DNA of 43,378 bases from a virus. Position numbers and translations under genes: made by a program. Of the stretch, positions 29,657 to 37,259 are shown piece after piece. The number at the start of each line of letters is the position of its first letter. Within the stretch, counting starts at the first letter, position 1. Under the pieces are notes generated by a model. The model did no database searches. It saw only the letters and a program-made list of their open reading frames with translations, and had not been told where the DNA came from. The stretch covers positions 1-43,378 of IMG/VR virus record IMGVR_UViG_3300009068_004104. The stretch is one strand, 5' to 3'.

Positions 29657-30665
29657 ATATTTTCCTTCTTAAATCTATCTTCAATGCTGAGGATTCTGTA
29701 GATTTAAGTATTGATTGTAATGTGAACAATCTACCATATTTTAACACAGCTTCTGCCACATCCACAACCGATTCGTGCCATTGTGGAAATGCCACACTCC
29801 AACCAAACTCTTTGGCTTGATCTATGAGTTTTTGTCCTGGTTGATCTCGATCCGGAACCACAATTACCTGTCGGTTTAATCCTTGTATCAGCTCTCTCTG
29901 TGTATTGTTGATCTCTGATCCTAGTATGGCCACACCACCCAATGTTATGGCATCAAATGGTCCCTCCATCACCAACACAAACTTTCTTTGCCAGTCCTGG
30001 GCATCCATATTGAACACATATCCTGGCTGTGTTTCTGTATAATATTTTATCTCTTTATTGCGAGTGTCAAATAATCTTCCTGTGTATCCTACTATTTCAC
30101 CGTGCCAATAGAATGGCACAATCACTCTGCGATGAAAATCAGCAGTTTGATCCGGAGAATAAAAGAAATCATACCACTCGGGTGCTATACCTCTCTTCTT
30201 TAAATAATTTAACAATTGATCTATTTTTTCATACTGTGCAATTGTGAGATCTTCTGCAACATATTTTTCTAACCAATGTTCCAATTTAAAACTGTTCTTT
30301 GGCAATTCTTTTTTTTGAAATGAGACGAATTTCTTTTTCTCATACTTAATATCAGCTTCCTCATGACGCATGGCCTCTATAGCTAATTTTTTGATTGTGT
30401 CTTCAGCGACACCTAACCAACTCATGAGTGTTTTCATTTTGGTAGATAATTTTCTACCAATCACATAAGATGCTGTATAACCACAATTGAAACAATGATA
30501 ACTTAAAGTACCATCCGCTGAAGTCATTACTCCTCCTCGTTTCCTTTTATCTGTGGATTCTCCATTATACACACAACAAGGAGCATTGAAACTCATCCAT
30601 CCTGACGGTGTCTTTTTTCGGCCAGCTGGTAATGATGTCAGAATTGTAGACTGAATCAGATTCAT
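29649..30665 (-). CDS. T4 gp61-like DNA primase
   Basis: A 338-residue primase. The N-terminal zinc-binding domain has CC at residues 30-31 and CFNC at 58-61. The central TOPRIM domain has the catalytic EG in VMEGPFDAI (E234) and the metal-binding DRD in VVPDRDQ (D272, D274). It makes RNA primers for lagging-strand synthesis. Size matches T4 gp61 (342 residues). It follows the virion-type gene by 9 nt and overlaps the gp41 gene by 8 nt. Confidence 0.92.
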   Translation of the reverse strand: MNLIQSTILTSLPAGRKKTPSGWMSFNAPCCVYNGESTDKRKRGGVMTSADGTLSYHCFNCGYTASYVIGRKLSTKMKTLMSWLGVAEDTIKKLAIEAMRHEEADIKYEKKKFVSFQKKELPKNSFKLEHWLEKYVAEDLTIAQYEKIDQLLNYLKKRGIAPEWYDFFYSPDQTADFHRRVIVPFYWHGEIVGYTGRLFDTRNKEIKYYTETQPGYVFNMDAQDWQRKFVLVMEGPFDAITLGGVAILGSEINNTQRELIQGLNRQVIVVPDRDQPGQKLIDQAKEFGWSVAFPQWHESVVDVAEAVLKYGRLFTLQSILKSTESSALKIDLRRKIYG

Positions 30666-30674
30666 TCTTACAGT

Positions 30675-31697
30675 TTAATGCCTATAGAGGATTTTGTCAA
30701 CTCGTCCGGTATTACCACTAGTATTACCCCAACTGAATCTCACGTTCTCGTAAACTCCGTTGAAATTATAATAGGTAACTGGATCACTGTTACTTACAAA
30801 AGAAATATTAGCAATATCAAAATAATCAGCATCGCCCGGAGTAGAAACCATTGTGCCTTGTATTCTCAATGTACCCACGAAAGATTTTTGATATATTGCT
30901 ATGGTATGTAATGCTACATTGTTATTCGCCCCAGGGTTTGCTTCATAGGCAGAGCTAGTATAAGTCAACGGACCCGTGGTACTGGTGAAAGAATCAATCG
31001 CGGTACTGTCAATCATGTCAGGATAAGCACCATCTAATATTTCCACAGTGCCGGCTGCATTATAAGCAGCATCAGCAAAAGTTACTGTCCTCACAGTGGA
31101 ATCATCTGCGTCTACTTCTCTAATGGCATAGTTGTAAAATTTTGCATCAAGTCCTAACAGATCTCCTTCCGTGATGGTGAGGTTTGCGGAACCCCTTGGT
31201 CCTGCTGTAATAGATACAGTTTCTGAAGGAACAGCTTGAGTGTCAAATGTTACTGTTAATGTAGTATACCCAGAAGTTAAACTTTTACTAATATTGCTGA
31301 TTATAACAGGACCTATTAAAGATGTACCTTTTATTTGATAACCAATAATAAAAGATCCTGTGATATTTGCATTAGGAATTCTTATTGTTATAGTTGCGGC
31401 TGCAGTTGATCCATCCCCATTTACCACTGCTCCTGTGGCTTGCACAGTGTTCAGTACTTCTAAATCTTTAAAAATTGCAGATCTTTGATTTTCAGGGTCA
31501 ACTAAAGTAAACTCAAATTTGCTAGATGCTATATCCTGTGCTTTTTGATCTTCGTTTTTAAACGTGAAAGAGAGTGGGTTTGACACTCCTTTGTACAGCT
31601 TTAATCGTCTATCGTACACCATTGGATTCCTTCCATGATAACCAGTTGTGTATACAATTACCACGTTCTTTAGTAAATACCTTGATACAGTTTGCAT
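30675..31697 (-). CDS. putative virion structural protein
   Basis: A 340-residue protein with no enzyme motif. It opens with GYHGRNPMVYDRRLKLYKGVSNPLSF, a start seen in structural proteins of T4-like marine myoviruses. It continues as a Thr/Ser/Ala-rich chain of beta-strand repeats (TITIRIPNANITGSFI, TLTVTFDTQAVPSETVSITAG), typical of Ig-like or fibre-type virion proteins. Expected to be expressed late: an AATAAATA motif lies 16 nt before its ATG. It is upstream of gp61 on the same strand, so late and replication genes are adjacent. The exact part of the virion is unknown. Confidence 0.7.
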   Translation of the reverse strand: MQTVSRYLLKNVVIVYTTGYHGRNPMVYDRRLKLYKGVSNPLSFTFKNEDQKAQDIASSKFEFTLVDPENQRSAIFKDLEVLNTVQATGAVVNGDGSTAAATITIRIPNANITGSFIIGYQIKGTSLIGPVIISNISKSLTSGYTTLTVTFDTQAVPSETVSITAGPRGSANLTITEGDLLGLDAKFYNYAIREVDADDSTVRTVTFADAAYNAAGTVEILDGAYPDMIDSTAIDSFTSTTGPLTYTSSAYEANPGANNNVALHTIAIYQKSFVGTLRIQGTMVSTPGDADYFDIANISFVSNSDPVTYYNFNGVYENVRFSWGNTSGNTGRVDKILYRH

Positions 31698-31713
31698 AGT
31701 TCATTGCTCACTG

Positions 31714-31721
31714 TATTTATT
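31714..31721 (-). promoter_or_regulatory. T4-late-like promoter AATAAATA (minus strand)
   Basis: AATAAATA on the minus strand ends 16 nt before the ATG of the virion-type gene (31697), in the 33-bp gap to a divergent gene. Confidence 0.45.
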
Positions 31722-31730
31722 GAATATACT

Positions 31731-32105
31731 ATGAATGAAATTTTTGAAACCCTAAAGACCAAATTCCCATTCTTATCGCTTATACGTAAAGGTGATTTGG
31801 AATATGTGGGCATAATACAGAATCAAGATAATCAAGTAACGAGCTTCTATGATTACGGTAGGATTATGTTACCAGCTGATAAAATGAAGTTTTTAAGATT
31901 GGGAGAAACTTGGTGGTGGGAATCTAACAGAAAAATACCAATTAATATATTTCTTAAGAAAGATTTTGTTTATTTTAGAAGCACGATAGTCACACTATCC
32001 ACCAAAGATATAAAAATTGTACATGGTCCTGTGGTAAGATTAGATGATATATCCAAGAAAAGAATCAAACGCAGAACTATACAGTTGATGCGCCGACCAG
32101 TTTAA
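31731..32105 (+). CDS. hypothetical protein of T4-like marine phages
   Basis: A 124-residue protein from ATG 31731. KFPFLSLIRKGDLEYVGIIQNQDNQVTSFYDYGRI near residues 9-43 and GETWWWESNRKIPINIFLKKDF near 57-78 look like a compact beta-barrel protein. I recall similar proteins in marine T4-like phages but cannot assign a function. An in-frame TTG at 31692 is unlikely because it would place the start across the divergent gene. It stands alone on the plus strand and overlaps the tiny convergent gene by 4 nt. Confidence 0.6.
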   Translation: MNEIFETLKTKFPFLSLIRKGDLEYVGIIQNQDNQVTSFYDYGRIMLPADKMKFLRLGETWWWESNRKIPINIFLKKDFVYFRSTIVTLSTKDIKIVHGPVVRLDDISKKRIKRRTIQLMRRPV

Positions 32106-32221
32106 TTTTTCTTTTTCTTTTTCTTTTGTTTGGACCATCTGTTATCGTCCATGGTCTTAGCAAAGACAGCAATTGAAAGTGTAATGCACACAACTGTCAA
32201 AATCAATAAAAGTTCACCCAT
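32102..32221 (-). CDS. tiny single-pass membrane protein
   Basis: A 39-residue protein. The N-terminal hydrophobic helix (about residues 3-21, ELLLILTVVCITLSIAVFA) is followed by a polar segment (TMDDNRWSKQ) and a six-lysine run. Its ATG overlaps the stop of the upstream two-helix membrane protein by one base (TGATG), so translation is coupled. This supports a real gene of the same small membrane complex or lysis-related pair. Function unknown. Confidence 0.6.
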   Translation of the reverse strand: MGELLLILTVVCITLSIAVFAKTMDDNRWSKQKKKKKKN

Positions 32222-32439
32222 CAGTCTCGATCCTTGTAATATATATATAGTGCTAGAGCACAGATTAATCCTGTGCTAAGTGCTAACGGTCCTAAACCAA
32301 TGTAGGCAACTTTTTGTGATCCAGAGTTATTCCACACAGTTTGGTACAATAACACAGCGCCAGGACCCAGTAACAACCAAACTATCGGTAATATCACATA
32401 CTCAGGAAGATTTCTTATAAATTCAATAATTTTTTTCAT
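32221..32439 (-). CDS. small two-helix membrane protein
   Basis: A 72-residue protein with two hydrophobic stretches (about residues 14-31, YVILPIVWLLLGPGAVLL, and 44-66, AYIGLGPLALSTGLICALALYIY). A charged C-terminus (YKDRD) follows. ATG 32439 is taken, with a GTG at 32442 directly before it. The exact late-like TATAAATA precedes by 7 nt. Holin-like size, but no evidence of lysis function. It is followed by a coupled tiny membrane gene. Confidence 0.6.
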   Translation of the reverse strand: MKKIIEFIRNLPEYVILPIVWLLLGPGAVLLYQTVWNNSGSQKVAYIGLGPLALSTGLICALALYIYYKDRD

Positions 32440-32446
32440 CACAGTC

Positions 32447-32454
32447 TATTTATA
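32447..32454 (-). promoter_or_regulatory. T4-late-like promoter TATAAATA (minus strand)
   Basis: The exact consensus on the minus strand, ending 7 nt before ATG 32439 of the two-helix membrane protein. Confidence 0.45.
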
Positions 32455-32464
32455 AGAAAGATTT

Positions 32465-33028
32465 CTATGTATTCTTGTGTATGAGATTCATCTGTACTAC
32501 AATGGCTTGAGCGTAGGCCACAGCGTGTGATTTCTTAAAAAAATAACTGTCATCTTTGGGTCTTTGCCAAACTTCTTTCAATATTTCAGACCAATACTTG
32601 TGCATAAGATTTCTTTTGGCCGGTCTTATGATTGCTAATACTGCTGCTAACTGTTCTATATTCTTTGGTTCTAATTTAGATACAATATCAAAATGTCCGT
32701 TGATATGAAACAGCCGATCTACAACATTTTTATCTTTTAACATGTTCCAATCTGGCTCTTCCAACATTAACTCTACTAATTCTTGTTCAGTTTTTATAAC
32801 TTCATAAAGGTTTACATTTAATAAATCTATTTTAAAATAACCACGCTCTTCTGCTTTCTTATAATCAAGACTGCAACAATTATTAATAGGATCCACAGGT
32901 ACCTCTTGAAAGTACACACCTGTCTTATGTTTCTCTACATCGTCGTCCTTGATGATAGCGGCAGGCACATGTTTAAAAAGTTTCAGTGCTTGTTCTCTAT
33001 TTGCAAAATCTATATCTACATCAGGCAT
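32465..33028 (-). CDS. mini protein derived from DNA polymerase III alpha (DnaE)-like sequence
   Basis: A 187-residue protein. It begins MPDVDIDFANR, which matches the DnaE active-site segment PD-x-D-x-DF holding two of the three catalytic aspartates. It ends with FFKKSHAVAYAQAIVVQMNLIH, which matches the DnaE stretch F-x-KSHAxAYA. In full-length DnaE these two stretches are several hundred residues apart, so most of the palm, fingers and other domains are missing. It cannot be a complete polymerase. It may be a regulatory remnant or a new DNA-binding module. It overlaps the next gene upstream by one base. It belongs to the replication operon on the minus strand. Confidence 0.6.
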   Translation of the reverse strand: MPDVDIDFANREQALKLFKHVPAAIIKDDDVEKHKTGVYFQEVPVDPINNCCSLDYKKAEERGYFKIDLLNVNLYEVIKTEQELVELMLEEPDWNMLKDKNVVDRLFHINGHFDIVSKLEPKNIEQLAAVLAIIRPAKRNLMHKYWSEILKEVWQRPKDDSYFFKKSHAVAYAQAIVVQMNLIHKNT

Positions 33029-33252
33029 TAGTTGTATTTCCTTCTATTGGTTGCTGATCTTATCAATGAACCTTTTTCTTTGTCAATAAATTCTAATATG
33101 TCTAGTGTTAATTTATAACCTTTGCTCTCTTGTGCGGGATTGTTCACTTCTGGCAGTATCACTTGACCAATAGACCCATCTTCTTTGATCACTATGATTG
33201 AATCTCCCACAGCAACATCTATACTCTCTTCTATTGCAATCTTACTACTCAA
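33028..33252 (-). CDS. small hypothetical protein of the replication operon
   Basis: A 74-residue protein. The start is taken as TTG at 33252 because GGAGG (33263-33259) lies 6 nt before it. An ATG at 33291 would add 13 residues lying inside the upstream gene. IDVAVGDSIIVIKEDGSIGQVILPEVN suggests a small beta-barrel. The C-terminus is basic (SATNRRKYN). No family recognised. It overlaps the zinc-finger gene in a TTGAGTAG arrangement and touches the DnaE-like gene (1-nt overlap). Confidence 0.6.
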   Translation of the reverse strand: MSSKIAIEESIDVAVGDSIIVIKEDGSIGQVILPEVNNPAQESKGYKLTLDILEFIDKEKGSLIRSATNRRKYN

Positions 33253-33931
33253 TTTTCGCCTCCCGTGCTGTCTCTTGCACAAATAGAGCATCTGCCATAT
33301 TGGTCTTAAATCTGTTTGACCAAAATTCTGGATTAATAAATCTCTGTACCATTTGTAATTGTTCGTCTGTGAATGATTTTAACATTTTTTTACCAGCTGA
33401 ACAACCGAGTACTAACCATGGAGATAATTTGCCAGTTTGTATGTGTTGCACTGCTCGAGGTGTATTAACCAAACGAAAATAATCTGCCCATTGTACATTC
33501 TGTTCCTCGGCCCAATCCATCATGGTTTGTATGCTTCTTTGTAGAGCTGCTTCCACTGGTTCTGTTTTAAGTGTGTCTATGAGATAAGCCTCGTAAAGAT
33601 CATCTCTAGCCCAGTTGTCTAATTTAATTCTAGAGCGTACCACATAGTCCACATACTTCTCTGGATATAGAGGATTAACATGCATGATGTATCTGCCAAA
33701 TTTTACAAAAGCATTATAGTATGCGCTCTTACAAAAGTCTTCGTAAGTTTTTGGTTTTCCATTATTCTGATGTACTTGATAAAATTTTTGAAATACTAAG
33801 AAAGCATTCTGCACCCATTTTTCATTTTTTTGTAAATGTCGACGTTTGGGTTCACACACGTGAACTTGAAGAGTTCTTTCTTTTGTAAAACTCTTGCCGC
33901 AGAATGTACAGGTGTTAAGATTGCTTTCCAT
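33245..33931 (-). CDS. zinc-finger protein of T4-like marine phages
   Basis: A 228-residue protein with an N-terminal zinc finger (C8-x2-C11 then H24 and C26/H32, in NTCTFCGKSFTKERTLQVHVC). A mostly helical body (KWVQNAFLVFQKFYQVHQNNG and the region around DYVVRSRIKLDNWARDD) follows. It is located between the gp62-like and small beta-barrel genes in the replication operon, overlapping both (17 and 8 nt). Nucleic-acid binding in replication or transcription is likely, but the exact role is unknown. Confidence 0.65.
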   Translation of the reverse strand: MESNLNTCTFCGKSFTKERTLQVHVCEPKRRHLQKNEKWVQNAFLVFQKFYQVHQNNGKPKTYEDFCKSAYYNAFVKFGRYIMHVNPLYPEKYVDYVVRSRIKLDNWARDDLYEAYLIDTLKTEPVEAALQRSIQTMMDWAEEQNVQWADYFRLVNTPRAVQHIQTGKLSPWLVLGCSAGKKMLKSFTDEQLQMVQRFINPEFWSNRFKTNMADALFVQETAREAKIE

Positions 33932-34361
33932 GATCCTCTAGCAGTTGTTCTAGTTCGCCGTCGGTTATGATCTTATCTAATGTTTCTAAATCTGACTGTT
34001 TAGTATTAGGATAAATGTCCATTAAAGTTTGTAAAGATTTGTTCGGAGTTTTTTTCATAGGTTTGATCCATGGATGAAACTGTTGTTTTAATCCGCCACA
34101 CATAGAAGTCAACTGCCAACAAAGTTTTTTGTGTTTGCCGCTTAATGTAAAAAGATGTTTATTAACAAATTCATTGATCATTTCTACATAATGTTCTTGA
34201 TAGAATCTTTCTCCCGACACAGCAGAAGCATAACGCATGATCATGTATGGACTATATAAGGATCTCTCATGATCATCTATCCTATCATAGTAATCTTTGT
34301 TACGAAAGTCTATGGCTTTCATGCCATTTCTTAATTCAAAAAATTTTTTCTTTTCACTCAT
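33915..34361 (-). CDS. probable clamp-loader small subunit (T4 gp62-like)
   Basis: A 148-residue protein. SPYMIMRYASAVSG near residues 36-49, followed by a long helix (EHYVEMINEFVNKHLFTLSGKHKKL) and then HPWIKPMKK near 95-103, resembles the conserved pattern of marine T4-like gp62 proteins (x-P-x-MI-x-R, then NE-x-N, then H-P-x-I-x-x-P-K). gp62 forms the clamp loader with gp44 and loads the gp45 sliding clamp. gp44 and gp45 are not in the window. It lies in the replication operon, overlapping the genes before and after by 8 and 17 nt. The call rests on pattern recall, so it is moderately certain. Confidence 0.6.
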   Translation of the reverse strand: MSEKKKFFELRNGMKAIDFRNKDYYDRIDDHERSLYSPYMIMRYASAVSGERFYQEHYVEMINEFVNKHLFTLSGKHKKLCWQLTSMCGGLKQQFHPWIKPMKKTPNKSLQTLMDIYPNTKQSDLETLDKIITDGELEQLLEDHGKQS

Positions 34362-34596
34362 CTTCTTTCCATGTTAGTGCAAACACAGATGCGTGTTTGG
34401 AATTCTTAAAAGTTATTTCTATGTTCTTACCTCGCAATTGATAACCTTGTATGCTTAATTTCTTTTTTTTGGCATGGTCCATTATCCAATCGATATAATG
34501 CCGATTCATCAATACAGGTATCTCTCTGTCCTGTTCATCTGGGACTATGATAACAGGAGCTTCCATACGAACCACATTATCTTTTGTTTTTACCAT
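34354..34596 (-). CDS. small hypothetical protein of the replication operon
   Basis: An 80-residue protein. The segment REIPVLMNRHYIDWIMDHAKKKKLSIQGYQLRGKNIEITF suggests a small alpha/beta domain. The location upstream of the gp62-like gene is where T4-like marine phages often have a translational repressor RegA or other small protein, but no RegA signature is seen. It overlaps its neighbours by 7-8 nt and is probably translated from the replication operon mRNA. Function unknown. Confidence 0.55.
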   Translation of the reverse strand: MVKTKDNVVRMEAPVIIVPDEQDREIPVLMNRHYIDWIMDHAKKKKLSIQGYQLRGKNIEITFKNSKHASVFALTWKEDE

Positions 34597-35093
34597 ACTG
34601 CTCCATATTCTAGAAATTCTGATTGTCTAGATATATCCTTGACAAAATATGCACAAGGGGGATTGTCATCATCTGTGAGAGGTACAGCCAATATTTGTCC
34701 TGATTTAACTTTAGGGAAGTACCATTTAACTTCCTGATATATGTCCACAATATCTACTTCAGCGAAAGTAGGTTTTGAATCTGTAATAGGATTGAACATA
34801 AACGCATTGAATCCTCGGTCATTTAAACTAGTCAACGGTAACACATGTAATTCTCCTTGCTCCGGATCTCCTATGATCATCTTCCAATCTAGAGGCATCT
34901 TGATCTTATACCGACCAATCTGTAACACCGCCGCCGGAGCATTGAATGATTCTAAGAATATCAATGGTATAAAGAAGTAATCTGGGTCAGCAGGATTAGA
35001 ATTATCTAACACTGCAAATCTTAATTTATCATCCACATATTCTGGTATCTTTTCTAGTACGTATGTTTTATTTTCTAATGTGAGGATTTTCAT
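34590..35093 (-). CDS. hypothetical protein of the replication operon
   Basis: A 167-residue protein rich in beta-strand segments (ILTLENKTYVLEKIPEYV, YKIKMPLDWKMIIGDPEQGELHVLPLTSL). A conserved-looking GFNAFMFNPI and a DIYQEVKWYFPKVK segment follow. The domain pattern DWK-MIIGDPE...LHVLPLTSLN may form a beta-barrel. No named family. Overlaps the SGNH-like gene by 4 nt (ATGA) and the next gene by 7 nt. Confidence 0.55.
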   Translation of the reverse strand: MKILTLENKTYVLEKIPEYVDDKLRFAVLDNSNPADPDYFFIPLIFLESFNAPAAVLQIGRYKIKMPLDWKMIIGDPEQGELHVLPLTSLNDRGFNAFMFNPITDSKPTFAEVDIVDIYQEVKWYFPKVKSGQILAVPLTDDDNPPCAYFVKDISRQSEFLEYGAVW

Positions 35094-35815
35094 AATTTAT
35101 TATTCATTATATAAGATTTTAGATAATCAATCAATTTTTTATTAGGTTCTAATCCATAATGATGTGCATTTTTTCCTAAATAATCAATTTTTTCTTCTAC
35201 GTGTTGTTCTGGGGTTAAATTTTGATACATAAAATCATTACCACAAAATTTGAATATGTCTATAATATTTTTATTTTTTGATAGAAATTTTCTTTTTTTA
35301 ATACTAGAATAATTTTTTTTATTAAAATTATTACACATATCAAATATTATATGATTTATATTTTCATTTTTCAACCATCCCGAAAAAGTTATAATTTGTG
35401 TTAACATATTATTAAATGATGAGTCTTCATTATAAACTAAAGTTTTTAATTTTATCAGTTGATTAATTTGTTCAACATCTATTCTAGAATTAAATCGAGT
35501 ATTCATTTCTTCATTGTTTTTTAATGGATCCATAGATGCACAAAGTGTCTCATCAAAAGCATTCCAAACATCATATTTTAATCCAATTGATTCATCATAT
35601 CTGGTAATATGACTAAGAGGAAGTAGCACAAGATCTGGTGGTCCAAAAAATGATATCCATTCTATAACTGCTTTTATTTGTCTGAAAATCGAACTTCCTT
35701 GTTTGCTTATGTTTACTATTCGATCCACCCGAAATTTTTCCTTAACATAATTCTGTAAATTTATTAAAGAAAAAATTTCGCAGTAACTACAACCGCTTAT
35801 TAAAATTGTTTTCAT
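35090..35815 (-). CDS. SGNH-like protein inserted in the replication operon
   Basis: A 241-residue protein. ILISGCSYCEIFSL near residues 4-17 carries GCS, the block I variant shared with the protein at 19560. NISKQGSSIFRQIKAVIEW near 35-53 is the G-x-S/N block. The C-terminus (HYGLEPNKKLIDYL) has a histidine-containing last block without a clear D-x-x-H. The gene is much more AT-rich than its neighbours, uwedged between a helicase gene (29-nt overlap) and a structural-type small gene, so it is probably a mobile accessory (moron) gene. Confidence 0.55.
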   Translation of the reverse strand: MKTILISGCSYCEIFSLINLQNYVKEKFRVDRIVNISKQGSSIFRQIKAVIEWISFFGPPDLVLLPLSHITRYDESIGLKYDVWNAFDETLCASMDPLKNNEEMNTRFNSRIDVEQINQLIKLKTLVYNEDSSFNNMLTQIITFSGWLKNENINHIIFDMCNNFNKKNYSSIKKRKFLSKNKNIIDIFKFCGNDFMYQNLTPEQHVEEKIDYLGKNAHHYGLEPNKKLIDYLKSYIMNNKL

Positions 35816-37259
35816 AATCTATCTTTTCTATATTATAAGGATAATTGGCCTCTTTATAAAATTTTTTTCTTTGTCCAAGATGTCTTTTTGCAAATTTACA
35901 ACTGGAAGTTATATCCCAAATGTTAACGTGATCTTTATCTTCTGCTTTTCTTATACCCCTACCAATGCTTTGGATCACACGCACAAAGCTCTTTCCAGGT
36001 TCTATCAATACCAAATTAAAGATTCTAGGTATGTTTATGCCCACAGCAGCCACACCATAGGTAGCAATGATAACTTTGTGTTGTGCTATGGAAACTTCAT
36101 CATAGTGTTCTTTTCTTTCGGTGTTCTTTGTAGATCCAGATATAAACACACTGTCTGGTATTTTCTTTTCTAATAACTCTCCTGCAGATATTCTATCCAC
36201 GAGTATCATTGTGTTGCCTGTGGCGGCGATATCTTCTATGGTTTTTGCGATCCACGACATTCGAGTTTCGTCCGTGGTTAACCATTTTAATTCTTCTTGA
36301 TAATTTTTAAATTCCGGATGGTCCTGAGTTTGTAATACATTAACATTACATTGTGCCAATACTCCTTTATCTTGTAATTCTTTGGCTGCTATCTTATTGG
36401 CCACTTCTCCTATGCTGCATTTTAATCCGTAGAATTCATAGTCGGCTTTCGGCACAGTGCCTGTAAGTCCCCAACGTATGCCACATCGGGCAAACGGTCC
36501 GGTCAACATTCTTTTTAACACATCTGCCTTCGCCATGTGCACCTCATCCACTATTATGGTATTGATATTTTCTATCGCTTCTAGGAACGCAGTCGTTTCA
36601 TCATCTCGGCTTTTCTTTTCCAATACATTCAATGACTGCCAGGTGGCAATGGTGTTCTGTCGGCCTAACTCTTTTCGGTCACCATAATACACTCCTACAT
36701 CCAAATTGCAAGCCAAGAAGTCATCTTCGGTTTGTGTGACTAGACTTTTGTTAGGTACAATGGTTAGAGTACGTCCATAATTCTCAACCAGTTTGCATAG
36801 AGCTGCTGTGATGATGGTCTTGCCCGCTCCTGTGGCAATCTCCTGAATGCACTGAGGATTTTCTAAAAATTTGTTTATGGTTTCCACTTGATAATCTCTC
36901 AACACTATAGGCTGTCCAGCACAAGGATGATTTTTAGGCCAGTTAATTGTTGATAGATAATTTTGATCAATTAATTTAAATTCAAAGTTGTGAGGAGTTC
37001 TTTGATCTTCTAATTCCACATACACTCCAGCATCTTCCAATATTGGCAGTATCTGCCCAACCAATGCTAGATAAGTGTTACCACCCAATCCAAAGAAACT
37101 GACTTTACCATCCCATCTGCCCAGTTTTACTGCTGGTAGATGTCGAGCATAAGGTATTTCAAATTTAAATTTGTTACTGAGATGCTTTCTATGTTCTAGA
37201 GAAAGATTTTCAAATTTAACATTTACTTCGTCTCGTATTACTAATTTGCATGAACTCAT
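35787..37259 (-). CDS. UvsW-like superfamily 2 DNA/RNA helicase
   Basis: A 490-residue SF2 helicase. The N-terminal ~110 residues are a DNA-binding domain as in T4 UvsW. Then come the Q-like RDYQ (121-124), Walker A TGAGKT (143-148), the DEVH box (238-241), TGT (motif III), and the motif V/VI stretch with GVAAVGINIPR and QSIGRGIRKA. The family unwinds branched DNA and R-loops, promotes branch migration and switches origin initiation to recombination-dependent replication. Its length is similar to T4 UvsW (503 residues). It overlaps the upstream 445-residue gene by ATGA. Confidence 0.9.
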   Translation of the reverse strand: MSSCKLVIRDEVNVKFENLSLEHRKHLSNKFKFEIPYARHLPAVKLGRWDGKVSFFGLGGNTYLALVGQILPILEDAGVYVELEDQRTPHNFEFKLIDQNYLSTINWPKNHPCAGQPIVLRDYQVETINKFLENPQCIQEIATGAGKTIITAALCKLVENYGRTLTIVPNKSLVTQTEDDFLACNLDVGVYYGDRKELGRQNTIATWQSLNVLEKKSRDDETTAFLEAIENINTIIVDEVHMAKADVLKRMLTGPFARCGIRWGLTGTVPKADYEFYGLKCSIGEVANKIAAKELQDKGVLAQCNVNVLQTQDHPEFKNYQEELKWLTTDETRMSWIAKTIEDIAATGNTMILVDRISAGELLEKKIPDSVFISGSTKNTERKEHYDEVSIAQHKVIIATYGVAAVGINIPRIFNLVLIEPGKSFVRVIQSIGRGIRKAEDKDHVNIWDITSSCKFAKRHLGQRKKFYKEANYPYNIEKIDYENNFNKRL

